From: Ferruginibacter lapsinanis
Lineage (GTDB): Bacteria; Bacteroidota; Bacteroidia; Chitinophagales; Chitinophagaceae
Assembly (NCBI RefSeq): GCF_020783315.1
Contig: NZ_CP086063.1
Span: forward strand, 2,964,501-3,028,500
Length of the DNA: 64,000 nucleotides
Direction of reading: 5' to 3'
Part shown: in pieces, positions 56,601 through 64,000 of the stretch
Layout of the letters: the number at the start of each line of letters is the position of its first letter
Position numbering within the stretch: position 1 is the stretch's first letter
Program-made: the position numbers and the translations under genes
Notes under the pieces: generated by a model
Databases searched by the model: none
What the model was told of the DNA's origin: nothing
What the model saw: only the letters and a program-made list of their open reading frames with translations

Positions 56601-58462
56601 GTTGTAGCGCCTGTAAATGTTCCTGTACCAGACAATTCAAAATTACCATATGTGGTTATTGTCCAAACAGCATTACCGCTACTTGTACCATTTCTTATTG
56701 CACCCGCAGAGATGGCTATTTTTCCGGTACTCCCTGCATAAGTACCATTAACATTTATTGTTGTTGCATTTCCACCTGAAGCTCCTTTTAAATCTAAGAT
56801 ACCATTGCTGACCAATAAATCTCCTCCCACTGTAATTGTCAAAGTGGATGAGCCTCCTGAACTTACAAATAGACTAACATTAGCGCCATCTAAATACATG
56901 TTACCTCCTATATCTAATCCACCTGTTCCTGAGCCGCTCGTAAGATAAAAGATCTTGGCACTACTTGCTATAGACGTTAAATAAAAATTACCTTGAGTTT
57001 TGATGACATTTCCACTCTGATTCCAGTTTTGTGTTCCTGTTGTTATATTTATTTTCAAGTGTCCCCATCCGCTTCCACCTATAGGCACTAAAGGAATCGG
57101 AGCAGAACCACCACTTCCCCATTTTTGAATCTCAACAGTTGAGGTTGCTCCAAAACTCCAGACTGTCCCCGGAAAATCGGCATTGGCTCCTCCCGAAGTT
57201 GTTGTTGCATTATGAGTATAATATCCACCACTATTCACATTAAAATTAGTCACTTTAACTGCCAAAGCCAAACCTGCATTGTTAGTAAAAACACCGGTAG
57301 AACTAACAGTAAGTGTTGTTGCATTTATCCCGGAAGTTGTTTGAGTCGCAACAGTATTTGCAACCGTTAAAGTGCCATTTACTGTTATTGTAGATATGGC
57401 GGTTGTTTTACCTAACACCAATGTATTACTTGTAAGATTCAATGTTCCATCAATTGTTAGATTACCTCCGGTTACGTCTATATCATGTGTTACAACATGC
57501 CCCGTAGAAATTGTGCGATTGGCATTTGCCGGCGGAACAACTGTGCCTACCCAGGTAGATGCAGTACTCCAGTTACCTGATTGTGCTGTTATATAGCTGT
57601 ACGTTGTGGTTGATGCGCCTACCGTGTACGTATAATTTGAGCCTCCATTGTTATTTCCGTTGATCGTAAAAAGATCTGCATTGCTACCATCCGCCGCTAC
57701 ATTACTTGTGCCGGATGTAAAAACATAATAGCTTACGGCTGCACTTGCTGTATTTGTGGTAGTTGGAATTGTTGCTGTATATGTAGTACCAGCCCCAGTC
57801 ATGGCCACTACTGTGGAACTAATGTAACTGTTTGTTGTATACCGCAAATAAACTGCCTGACCAGTGGCAAAAGAACCAGAAAGTGTAGCCGTTACCGTTA
57901 CATTTTGTCCTGCGTTCACCCCTTGAGCAACTGTAGGGCTTTGAGTAACTCCTGTTACAGTTTGAACTGTACCCTGCACTTCAAAAGCCACCACCGTACT
58001 TGTTCCAGGCGTACCGCTTCCCATGGTTTTAAAAACCACATTGCTTGAAGCATTCGCAATATTTAAATAATACGCTTTGCCACTACCCGTAACCTGTAAG
58101 GCAGAAGAAGTACTTGAAGTAAGTAAAATATCTGCACCGCCATTTGGTTCATAGGTAGTACCTCCTGTAGTGGCACTATAGAATCGAAAATATTTATTAC
58201 CTGCGGTGTTAGGTGTAGTGGTGTGAATATATGATCCTCCAAAACTACCGCTCATGTTTACTGCACTTCCCTGTGCCCAGTTATTAGGATTTGCATAATC
58301 ACCACTTGAAAAATAATTAGGCGATTGGGCAAATAAAACAGTATTTGCTAAAAGAAAAAATATAGTAAGTAATAAGTTGTACTGTAAATAAAAAAAAGGT
58401 CTCTTATTTCTCTTCTGGTTGGGGGAAAATAGTAATAAAAAAATATGTAATTCTTTCTTCAT
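51704..58462 (-). CDS. Giant T9SS cargo protein (2252 aa)
   Basis: The signal region is extended: a basic and hydrophobic preface (MKKELHIFLLLFSPNQKRNK) followed by a core YNLLLTIFFLLANTVLFA ending before Gln46. The body is beta-repeat rich, including an NWCGGVPSSTTDVIIP module near residue 1020 that also occurs in the next giant protein. The shared cassette follows: RAWRLMSPP, AWQEG near 1693, GWMLFVRGDR, VIGNPFAS, YYMWDPN. Then come the DGSTFLSDGVLNLF region, an FN3-like domain (about 2074-2165, VQWQVANEKYLTEYVVEKS) and the T9SS sorting domain (LSVYPNPVTNG to the end). I placed the start at the ATG at 58462; an in-frame TTG at 58489 is less likely. About 650 C-terminal residues are nearly the same as in the gene at 58751. 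Confidence 0.92.
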   Translation of the reverse strand: MKKELHIFLLLFSPNQKRNKRPFFYLQYNLLLTIFFLLANTVLFAQSPNYFSSGDYANPNNWAQGSAVNMSGSFGGSYIHTTTPNTAGNKYFRFYSATTGGTTYEPNGGADILLTSSTSSALQVTGSGKAYYLNIANASSNVVFKTMGSGTPGTSTVVAFEVQGTVQTVTGVTQSPTVAQGVNAGQNVTVTATLSGSFATGQAVYLRYTTNSYISSTVVAMTGAGTTYTATIPTTTNTASAAVSYYVFTSGTSNVAADGSNADLFTINGNNNGGSNYTYTVGASTTTYSYITAQSGNWSTASTWVGTVVPPANANRTISTGHVVTHDIDVTGGNLTIDGTLNLTSNTLVLGKTTAISTITVNGTLTVANTVATQTTSGINATTLTVSSTGVFTNNAGLALAVKVTNFNVNSGGYYTHNATTTSGGANADFPGTVWSFGATSTVEIQKWGSGGSAPIPLVPIGGSGWGHLKINITTGTQNWNQSGNVIKTQGNFYLTSIASSAKIFYLTSGSGTGGLDIGGNMYLDGANVSLFVSSGGSSTLTITVGGDLLVSNGILDLKGASGGNATTINVNGTYAGSTGKIAISAGAIRNGTSSGNAVWTITTYGNFELSGTGTFTGATTSTAPASTGYTLNIGGNFSMTGGTLTHSSATSTGSEIKANFINGASATVSFIKSGGTLTAYSPIVWTIGNGSTSNKVLVLNNDLMTAKSSSSAIGGVVVSTGSTLDCTSYNVTSETANTTFGGNFTLQSGATIKIGNAAGIVSTLTSFTGSVQTYASRSFSSGGNYEYVGSAVSMVTGTALPTTVHNLTINNSNGVTLNNTGATVTIANNGTNGTLYLTSGIFNTITNSGIVIVPQNQSVSRTSGWVYGSLQKYVSASTNFEVGDATYYTNVNLNGTTSITTPGLFTVKTNTATEHPNIATSDIDQTKDDNSYFTLTNSGPVTFNGGATIVFNYPTGDIDGGATATNFKLGNYNAGWTYPSSITAAANSMTVTAQTTFGDFQAGEASCTFGTWKGTTSTDWHTGTNWCGGVPSSTTDVIIPNVTNKPVISTADAVAKTIVIQSGSSLTMSGAFNLTLSGNAFTNNAGAGGFVASSSTGALIFSGTNATISGTNNFQNVAITGYGLDFGTASTVNGTFTINSGGFVNNSHPPFYACSGTLKYNTTGSYNRGSEWVSGATTGQVGYPGNVQVSNTTTLNYGTTSTATAICGNLIVDLNSSFNMGASTAALTVPGNVTINGAFALSTASGAGGDLKVGGNFTVGAGTTPNGNGFPTNNGNAVYFTGTSGTQVITKTGGGTVYFDKLVKSAGSTLQLSSSPATSVKIISSTNAPSANVLEFANGTIDLQGQTFELNGSVANSTNIGVDGGTTRNITSSSGTGTFAVTGTATPGTQNLNVNVLTTNSKLIFGTGVNVTTQVGLDFGLNGVAAEIDGILQINTNGFVIGHSPDYGNSSTLIYNNGAGGFKRNLEWTTNTAGATGAGYPNNIIVQNSTPLTLNVTFAAPSPGLGCSGYIDIQNGASMDMNDMPYSLTVGSNLTISGALTLSTVSGGDLNVGGNWTRTGTFTQNDRNVTFNGSTDATLTATGGQLFSYVYLNKSLSTKKLTLASDIRVSDEIGFTQGTMDLATNGTFATLLSTATKTARVAQSSSANTAFSYGSGNTGQFIIQRYVPAKRAWRLMSPPISGANATISQAWQEGQAFDYATTGVQASDTVSNGFATQITGGTVLNGFDLSVQNHSSIKYYNTGAWLNPANTNATSVKSQEGWMLFVRGDRKNFGQITNQYKTPTITTLRPRGGIFIGQKRFPSSGTLTGKQVIGNPFASAFDFHSAYLATKTANGGTLPYADQYYMWDPNLGGPQGVGAFVTYTWNTGTSTYDRTSAYSPISLDDRYIPSGAAFIVDFGATGGYLLINETDKNSATTTKAYRPSANVRTNLLSVEPDGSTFLSDGVLNLFSENYNNAVDQDDATKMINIEGENFSTKKGDVLLSIEKRKLPKANDTIFYNWSKVKVREYQLEITTDSLQHGWINMFLEDNYKKLSTPVSLNGDTTRYNFKIVREDSGTFKADRFRLIMKYDPPVFSNINAYQQYDDIAVQWQVANEKYLTEYVVEKSENGVDFVKVGTVKDLEASGVSVNQWLDTKPLVGNNFYRVYGVGAGGQTFSSNIVKVTLAKPALSVYPNPVTNGLIGVQLTNMPKGSYQVVVINSQGQKITARTINHAGGNGTEKIPLTTVKTKGIYQVQIIQPDGKKEAVKVVY

Positions 58463-58750
58463 ACGCAAACATTCAAAAAGGTTATCCAAGCAAACAATAT
58501 TTACCGGTATATTGAACCGAAAACTATATAAAGAAGAAAAAACCCACTTTAAAGTTACGGAAAATATACTGTATTATACCTATGTAAGATGCTGAATTTG
58601 TTAAATTGGTTGCACAAAAAATAACAAAAAGAAATATAAAAAGGTTTGAAAAATGTACATATTTAACACTCGATATAGGTATTTTCTATAAATACTTTAG
58701 AAGTGTTTTAAAACAACAATTGAGATGAGCTATATCACAACTAAATGATC
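58463..58750. other. Spacer between the two rightmost giant genes
   Basis: This 288-base AT-rich spacer has to hold the terminator of the right-hand gene and the promoter of the left-hand one. I found neither a clear hairpin with U-run nor a full TAnnTTTG box; near matches such as TAACTTTA on the minus strand lack a -33 partner. Confidence 0.5.
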
Positions 58751-60680
58751 TTAGTAAATGACTTTCACTGTTTTTTTCGTCATGTCCGGTTGTATCATTT
58801 GTACCTGGTAAATACCTCTTGTTTTGACTGTAGCCAGTGGAACCTTTACAGACTCACTACCACCTAGATGCATGATCTCTTTCTTAACAACTGTTTGTCC
58901 CAGGTTATTAACCAGCATTACATCATACTTTCCTTTGGGCATATTGGTCAATTGAATTCCAACCTCTCCATTTGTTACAGGATTAGGATAAACTGCTATT
59001 TGCGGTTGATCAATCACAACCCTGGTAATCGAACTATAAAACGTTTGTCCGCCGCCTCCAACACCATGCACTCTATAAAAATTATTTCCTATCTCCGCCT
59101 TAGTATCGATCCACTGATAAATATTTGAACCGGAAGCTGCCAGATCTTTTACTACTCCCACCTGTGAAAAATTTACTCCGTCTGATGATTTTTCAATTAT
59201 GTAGGTAGTAGATGATTTTTCATTGGCAACCTGCCATTGAACGGCAATATCACTGTATTGCTGATATGCGTTGATAGCTGAAAACACCGGAGGATCATAT
59301 TTCATAACTAGCCTGAACCTGTCTGCCCTGAAGGTTCCGGAATCTTCTCTTACAATTTTAAAATTATACCTGGTAGTATCAGTAAGACTAACAGGCGTTG
59401 TTGACTTTTTATAATTATCTTCCAAAAAAATATTTAGCCAGCTATTCTGTAAACTATCAGTAGAAATTTGCAACTGATACTCCCTTATTTTTACTTTACT
59501 CCAATTATAAAAAATAGTGTCATTGGCCTGGGGTAATTTTCTTTTTTCTATAGAAAGTAAATTTCCGTTGCGTTTTGTGCTAAAGTTTTCTCCTTCAATA
59601 TTGATCAGCTTAGTAGCATCTTCTTCATCCACTTCGTTATTATAATTGTTATTAAATAAATTCAGCACCCCGTCACTTATGAATGTGCTTCCATCTGGCT
59701 CTACCGAAAGTAAATTGGTTCTAACATTGGCAGATGGCCTGTAAGCTTTAGTAGTACTTGCATTGGTCTTATTTGATTCATCAATCTGCAAATACCCGCC
59801 GGTAGCACCAAAATCCACAAAGAAAGCAGCTCCTGAAGGAATGTAGCTGTCATCAATATTGATAGGTGAATAAGCTGAAGTACGATCATAAGAAGAACCA
59901 TTCCATGTGTACGTAACAAATGCTCCTACACCTAATGCTCCTCCTAAATTCGGATCCCACATATAATATTTATCCGCATAAGGCAATGTACCTCCATTGG
60001 CCGCTTTAGTGGCTTCATATGCCAAATGAAAATCAAATGCGGAAGCAAACGGATTACCAATCACCTGCTTTCCTGTAAGGGTACCACTTGCAGGGAATCT
60101 TTTTTGCCCTATAAATATTCCTCCTCTTGGCCTCAACGTGGTTATTGTAGGAGTTTTATACTGATTGGTTATTTGTCCAAAATTTTTCCTGTCTCCCCGT
60201 ACAAACAACATCCATCCTTCCTGGCTTTTTACAGAAGTAGATTTTGTGTTTGAGGGACTTAACCAGGCTCCGCTGCTATAATATTTTATCGATGAATTAT
60301 TAGTCGCACTTAAATCAAATCCATTCACGGTAGAACCTCCGGTAATTTGTGTTGCAAAACCATTACTAACGGTATCGGACACCTGCGAGCCGGTAGTAGC
60401 ATAATCAAATGCTTGTCCTTCCTGCCATGCCTGACTAATAGTTGCATTTGCCCCTGAGACCGGAGGGGACATTAAACGCCATGCTCTTTTCGCAGGCACA
60501 TATCGTTGTATGATAAACTGACCTGTCTGACCACTACCCAAATTAAACGCAGTATTAGCGGAACTGCTAACACCTACCTGTGCCGTTTTAGTTGCTGTAG
60601 AAAGTAATGTGAAATATTTGCCATTCGTTGCCAGATCCAGCGTACCTCTTGTAAATTTAACTCTTGTTGCAACCCTCACA
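58751..60680. repeat. Long homologous block, copy 2 (pairs with 51704-53640)
   Basis: Second copy of the shared 3' block. It runs from the T9SS domain through FN3, the DGSTFISDGVLNLF region and the AWQEG/FVRGDR cassette up to about the KTAQVGVSSSANTAF segment; similarity falls off further upstream. Confidence 0.8.
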
Positions 60681-63600
60681 TGACTTGCCAACGTAAGCGT
60701 TTTATCAATAGCTGTTTTATTGAGTTCAACATACGCAAAATCTTCTCCGCCAGAAGCAGTCAATGTAACAGGAGTTGTCGCCCCATTAAAAACTACTTCC
60801 CTGTCATTGTGCACAAAACTACCGTTACTGCTTCTTGTCCAGCTTCCTCCAACATATATATCACCTCCACTCACACTACCCAAGGTTAATGTACTTGTTC
60901 CTGTAGTACTTCCAATGTTTGCATCACCTCCCACAGTCAGTATTACTGACATAGCTCCCATCGTCAATGACCCGGCACTACTTGTAGTTCCAAGATTCAA
61001 ATTACCGGCACAACTTCTTGCAGTGGCTGTGCCTCCATTGGCACTCAGATCAAGTGATGTTCCATTTTGTATGGTAACATGATACGGATAACCGGCACCG
61101 GAAGTAGTACTCCACTCAAGATACCTGTTGTATGTTCCTCCACTATTGTATAATAATACTGAATTGGTATAATATATTGGCGGGTTGGTACTAACACTAC
61201 CTCCAGAATTAATTGAGAGTATTCCTTTAATAGTTGAAAGTGAAGAGCCGAAATTAAAATCACTATTTAATCCTACTGTTACATTAGCACCAAACTCCAC
61301 GCCTGTACTGCCATTTACGTTACCTCCTCCGGCAGATATATTAAAGTTAGCTGCACTTGAACTGGTAATAATTGGTGTACCTGAAATCTTCAGATTACCT
61401 CCATTGGTTATTGTTGCAGTATTGCCATTAAGATCAAAAACATTACCGGTACCCGTACCCAACATTTGAAAACAATCTCCACCGGAATTGAAATTTATAT
61501 TTGTACCACTATATAATTGAACCCCACCAGATGTATTTTGAATTAGCACATAATCGAAATTCAATGTACCGGCTGCTGATCTTTTTATCGTTTGTAAAGT
61601 ACTTCCGATAAATCTAACAGCTCTCGAATTCGGATAGAAATTACCACCTACAGTAAAGTTCCAATCCTTGGTCACTCTAATATCAGCACCACTTGTAAGA
61701 GATGCCGATAAGCTTCCCTTTAAATTCATTGAGCCACCGATTATTAACGAAACCGTCATATTATTATGGCTATTAAAATCATCCATAAATAATTGTGATC
61801 CGTTATCAATGGTAAGATCACCTGCAATATTCATAGGCGTATTGGCCGCCAATGCGGATGCACTTGACGAATATACCTTACTGTTTCCCGTTATTAACAC
61901 ATTATATGGATAACTGTTACCGCTTGCTGTACTCCACTCTACCCTTCTATCATATCCGCCTGCGCCGGTATTGTAAATTAACGTAGATCCGGTAAGATAG
62001 GTTGGCCCATTTATATCTGTATATGCTCCTGTCTGAACAGTAAGGTTTCCGGATATTGATGAAGAAGTTCCAAAATTCAACCCTCCGTAATAATCTACAT
62101 TATTAAATGTTGTGGTTCCAGAAATAGTACAATACGCCAGAAACCTAACGGAACCTGTAGACGCTGATGCACTAAAACTACCACTGTTTGAAAATGTACT
62201 GCCGTAAATACTTAGATTGTATGCTCCCGTCATTGTCAGTGAGGCTCCTGAACTGATAGAAATAGTTTTAGCAAGGGCATTGGCCGATTGTATCTTGGGG
62301 AAATAAGTTACACCGGAGGGAATGACCACATCAGTTGTTGAAGTTGGTATCCCACCACACCAGTTCGAAGCATTGTTCCATTCATCCACATAACCAGGCG
62401 CACCTCCCAGCCAGGTACCGGTTGCTTTTACGGTAACAGCACCAGACACATTACTGGTGGCTGATGTACAACCACTATTACTGATCACTACATAGTAATA
62501 TAACGTTCCTGCAGTTGTAGAAACCGGTGTGTAAGTAGCAGTTTGAGCTCCATTTGAACTACCCAAACCTGTACCGCCGCTATTAGAACTACTCGTATTA
62601 CTGTACCATTGATAACTGAGATTGGTACCACTTGAAGTTGCTACCGAAAGAGATGTTGTTCCTGATCCCTGACACAAAGATTGCGTGCCGGTTGGATGAG
62701 TGCTTATCACTGGAGCAACATTAATAGTAAGTGTTTTGCTACTTGTAACTGTTGTACTTGTACATGTACCATTACCTGTAGATGATAAAGTGATCGTTAC
62801 ACTACCGGCAGAAATATCTGCTGCACTTGGTGTGTATGTACAAGTGGTCAAAGAGTTGGCATTGGCAAAAGTTCCTGTTCCGCTTGATGTCCATACTATT
62901 GAAGAATAGTTTGTTGCACTAGACCCTGCTGTAATATTTACTGCACCACTGGTTGAGCATGTTGTTACTGCTGTACCGGATACAGCTGTAACAGTACTTG
63001 AATTGGTATTGGTGAAAGATAAAATATAATAATTACCACTATTGTTATCAGTATATACATCGGTAGTACCGGGGCAACTTGAGGCACTCGGATTTCCTGA
63101 AAAAGTAAAATATATTGCTATCTTATAAGTACCTGTTGCTAATCCGCACAAAACATTCAGGTTAAGACTTGTTGCACCCAATGCCTGTGCCTGCGGTGAT
63201 GAGCCTCCTGTTGTGGGACCTGTACCTCCCGTACCTCCGGAGGTCAAACTAACTGTACCCCATGTAGATGGTGATGAGGCCGAAGGATAAATACTATAAT
63301 ACATTGTACCACTACAAATACTCTGAGCATTATTTCTTGTGGTATACAAACGTACATCATTCATAAAAAAGTTATTGGTACTTACATTCGCTCCATTAAA
63401 AGTAGTAGACCCCTGCCCTCCCGAACCATTTTTATAATACCCTACAGATCCTACATAAACATAAAAATCAGTGATGCTCCATGCAGGTGCAGCTGCAATT
63501 GTTTGCTGACCACCAGCATTAATTGTTCCCACAGTAGAAGATATTGCTGTAGAAAAAGTAAGATTACTAAATGCCAGTGCAGGCGTTACCGTTATAGTAT

Positions 63601-64000
63601 GATTAACTGTTGCACCAGATGCCACATCCGCAGTGATCCAGAAATATCCTGTATTTCCGGCTGTTAAGGCCTGAGATAACCCTGAAAAAGTTTGCGGACT
63701 GGTATTGGATGGCGTGGAAATAGTGCTTAATAAATTCGTTGTAGCAAAAGTGCTGCTGGTAGTGTAGTACAATTTGAAATTGGTAAAATCACTCCCATTG
63801 TAACTGCCGGAATTAGGAAATGTGACTGCGGTCAATGTTGTACCGGCTGCTGTTACCGCCAATTTAAAATTATAAATGATGTTATTTGTTGTAGTAGCCA
63901 GAATATTAGCCGCACCAACTGTACTAATTTCACTTAATGTAACCGCAGGAGTTGCTGCCACTATAGTTTGTCTCCCTCCGGGATTAATGGTGCCTACTGT
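58751..64000 (-). CDS. Giant T9SS cargo protein, 5' end beyond the window (at least 1749 aa)
   Basis: The frame is open to the right edge: 13 further codons (TVGTINPGGRQTI and so on) precede the GTG at 63961, and they repeat a phrase found about 155 residues later (TVGTINAGGQQTI). The true start is therefore outside. Visible parts, numbered from the edge, are an approximately 155-residue repeat unit, a Cys-rich region, an Ig-like domain near 428-520 (QSLCQGSGTTSLSV, SYQWYSN), an NWCGGIPTSTTDVVIP module near 547 and a beta-repeat array. The shared cassette (RAWRLMSPP, AWQEG near 1192, FVRGDR, GNPFAS, YYMWDPN), an FN3-like domain and a T9SS type A sorting domain (AVYPNPVTNGEV to the end, from about 1670) follow. 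Confidence 0.9.
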   Translation of the reverse strand, partial: TVGTINPGGRQTIVAATPAVTLSEISTVGAANILATTTNNIIYNFKLAVTAAGTTLTAVTFPNSGSYNGSDFTNFKLYYTTSSTFATTNLLSTISTPSNTSPQTFSGLSQALTAGNTGYFWITADVASGATVNHTITVTPALAFSNLTFSTAISSTVGTINAGGQQTIAAAPAWSITDFYVYVGSVGYYKNGSGGQGSTTFNGANVSTNNFFMNDVRLYTTRNNAQSICSGTMYYSIYPSASSPSTWGTVSLTSGGTGGTGPTTGGSSPQAQALGATSLNLNVLCGLATGTYKIAIYFTFSGNPSASSCPGTTDVYTDNNSGNYYILSFTNTNSSTVTAVSGTAVTTCSTSGAVNITAGSSATNYSSIVWTSSGTGTFANANSLTTCTYTPSAADISAGSVTITLSSTGNGTCTSTTVTSSKTLTINVAPVISTHPTGTQSLCQGSGTTSLSVATSSGTNLSYQWYSNTSSSNSGGTGLGSSNGAQTATYTPVSTTAGTLYYYVVISNSGCTSATSNVSGAVTVKATGTWLGGAPGYVDEWNNASNWCGGIPTSTTDVVIPSGVTYFPKIQSANALAKTISISSGASLTMTGAYNLSIYGSTFSNSGSFSASASTGSVRFLAYCTISGTTTFNNVDYYGGLNFGTSSSISGNLTVQTGAYTDINGPTYLTGSTLIYNTGAGGYDRRVEWSTASGNSYPYNVLITGNSKVYSSSASALAANTPMNIAGDLTIDNGSQLFMDDFNSHNNMTVSLIIGGSMNLKGSLSASLTSGADIRVTKDWNFTVGGNFYPNSRAVRFIGSTLQTIKRSAAGTLNFDYVLIQNTSGGVQLYSGTNINFNSGGDCFQMLGTGTGNVFDLNGNTATITNGGNLKISGTPIITSSSAANFNISAGGGNVNGSTGVEFGANVTVGLNSDFNFGSSLSTIKGILSINSGGSVSTNPPIYYTNSVLLYNSGGTYNRYLEWSTTSGAGYPYHVTIQNGTSLDLSANGGTATARSCAGNLNLGTTSSAGSLTMGAMSVILTVGGDANIGSTTGTSTLTLGSVSGGDIYVGGSWTRSSNGSFVHNDREVVFNGATTPVTLTASGGEDFAYVELNKTAIDKTLTLASHVRVATRVKFTRGTLDLATNGKYFTLLSTATKTAQVGVSSSANTAFNLGSGQTGQFIIQRYVPAKRAWRLMSPPVSGANATISQAWQEGQAFDYATTGSQVSDTVSNGFATQITGGSTVNGFDLSATNNSSIKYYSSGAWLSPSNTKSTSVKSQEGWMLFVRGDRKNFGQITNQYKTPTITTLRPRGGIFIGQKRFPASGTLTGKQVIGNPFASAFDFHLAYEATKAANGGTLPYADKYYMWDPNLGGALGVGAFVTYTWNGSSYDRTSAYSPINIDDSYIPSGAAFFVDFGATGGYLQIDESNKTNASTTKAYRPSANVRTNLLSVEPDGSTFISDGVLNLFNNNYNNEVDEEDATKLINIEGENFSTKRNGNLLSIEKRKLPQANDTIFYNWSKVKIREYQLQISTDSLQNSWLNIFLEDNYKKSTTPVSLTDTTRYNFKIVREDSGTFRADRFRLVMKYDPPVFSAINAYQQYSDIAVQWQVANEKSSTTYIIEKSSDGVNFSQVGVVKDLAASGSNIYQWIDTKAEIGNNFYRVHGVGGGGQTFYSSITRVVIDQPQIAVYPNPVTNGEVGIQLTNMPKGKYDVMLVNNLGQTVVKKEIMHLGGSESVKVPLATVKTRGIYQVQMIQPDMTKKTVKVIY

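Noticed and set aside
58463-58620. Promoter-like matches (TAACTTTA, TATATTTT) upstream of the 2252-residue protein gene
   Set aside because: Each misses at least one base of TAnnTTTG and none has a TTG at the proper distance upstream, so they are not distinguishable from AT-rich background.

Overview
This is about 64 kb of AT-rich DNA that looks like a Bacteroidota chromosome, most likely Chitinophagaceae-like. That placement is an inference. It rests on giant secreted proteins ending in type IX secretion (T9SS) type A sorting domains, an UpxY-type NusG paralogue in the polysaccharide operon, a fused GumC/Wzc tyrosine kinase, a PID-CTERM small protein, and few recognisable Shine-Dalgarno sites. 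Every gene but one (50289-51515) is on the minus strand, so transcription runs from right to left.

Region 1 (1-32469) is one long surface-polysaccharide locus. In transcription order it starts with a Wza-like lipoprotein, a Wzc-like tyrosine kinase with a (Gly-Tyr)n tail, and an UpxY-type antiterminator. GDP-L-fucose synthase, an AsnB-type amidotransferase, a GT4, a hexapeptide acetyltransferase, the Wzm/Wzt ABC exporter and a WecE/RffA aminotransferase follow. Then comes a long tail of glycosyltransferases (families 2, 4, 10 and 61 and unclassified ones), two methyltransferases and several acylation genes: two acyltransferase-3 proteins, an MBOAT with an SGNH partner, and a GT fused to a hexapeptide acetyltransferase. 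Most genes abut or overlap by a few bases, which suggests a single transcription unit that continues past the left edge; the first 115 bases are the 5' end of another glycosyltransferase. No initiating sugar-phosphate transferase, gmd, rmlAB, Wzx or Wzy is visible. A scar at 16326-16496 holds decayed pieces of an MBOAT gene and a hexapeptide acetyltransferase gene.

Region 2 (32470-32943) holds a terminator, a 10-bp inverted repeat in the presumed operon leader, and a small exported PID-CTERM protein.

Region 3 (32944-64000) is about 31 kb occupied by four giant T9SS cargo proteins (3303, 2152, 2252 and at least 1749 residues; the last is cut by the right edge) and one short plus-strand relative of 408 residues. 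The four giants share a cassette in front of the sorting domain (motifs RRWxLLTxP / AWQEG / FVRGDR / GNPYAS / WDPK), then a conserved all-beta region, an FN3-like domain and the T9SS domain. Their N-terminal parts are diverged, low-complexity Thr/Ser/Gly/Asn repeat arrays. The short plus-strand protein keeps only the last part of this architecture.

Together the window looks like a cell-surface island: one half builds, decorates and exports a heavily acylated, probably fucose- and amino-sugar-containing glycan, and the other half encodes very large surface or secreted adhesin-like proteins. No tRNA, rRNA, CRISPR array or transposase was seen.
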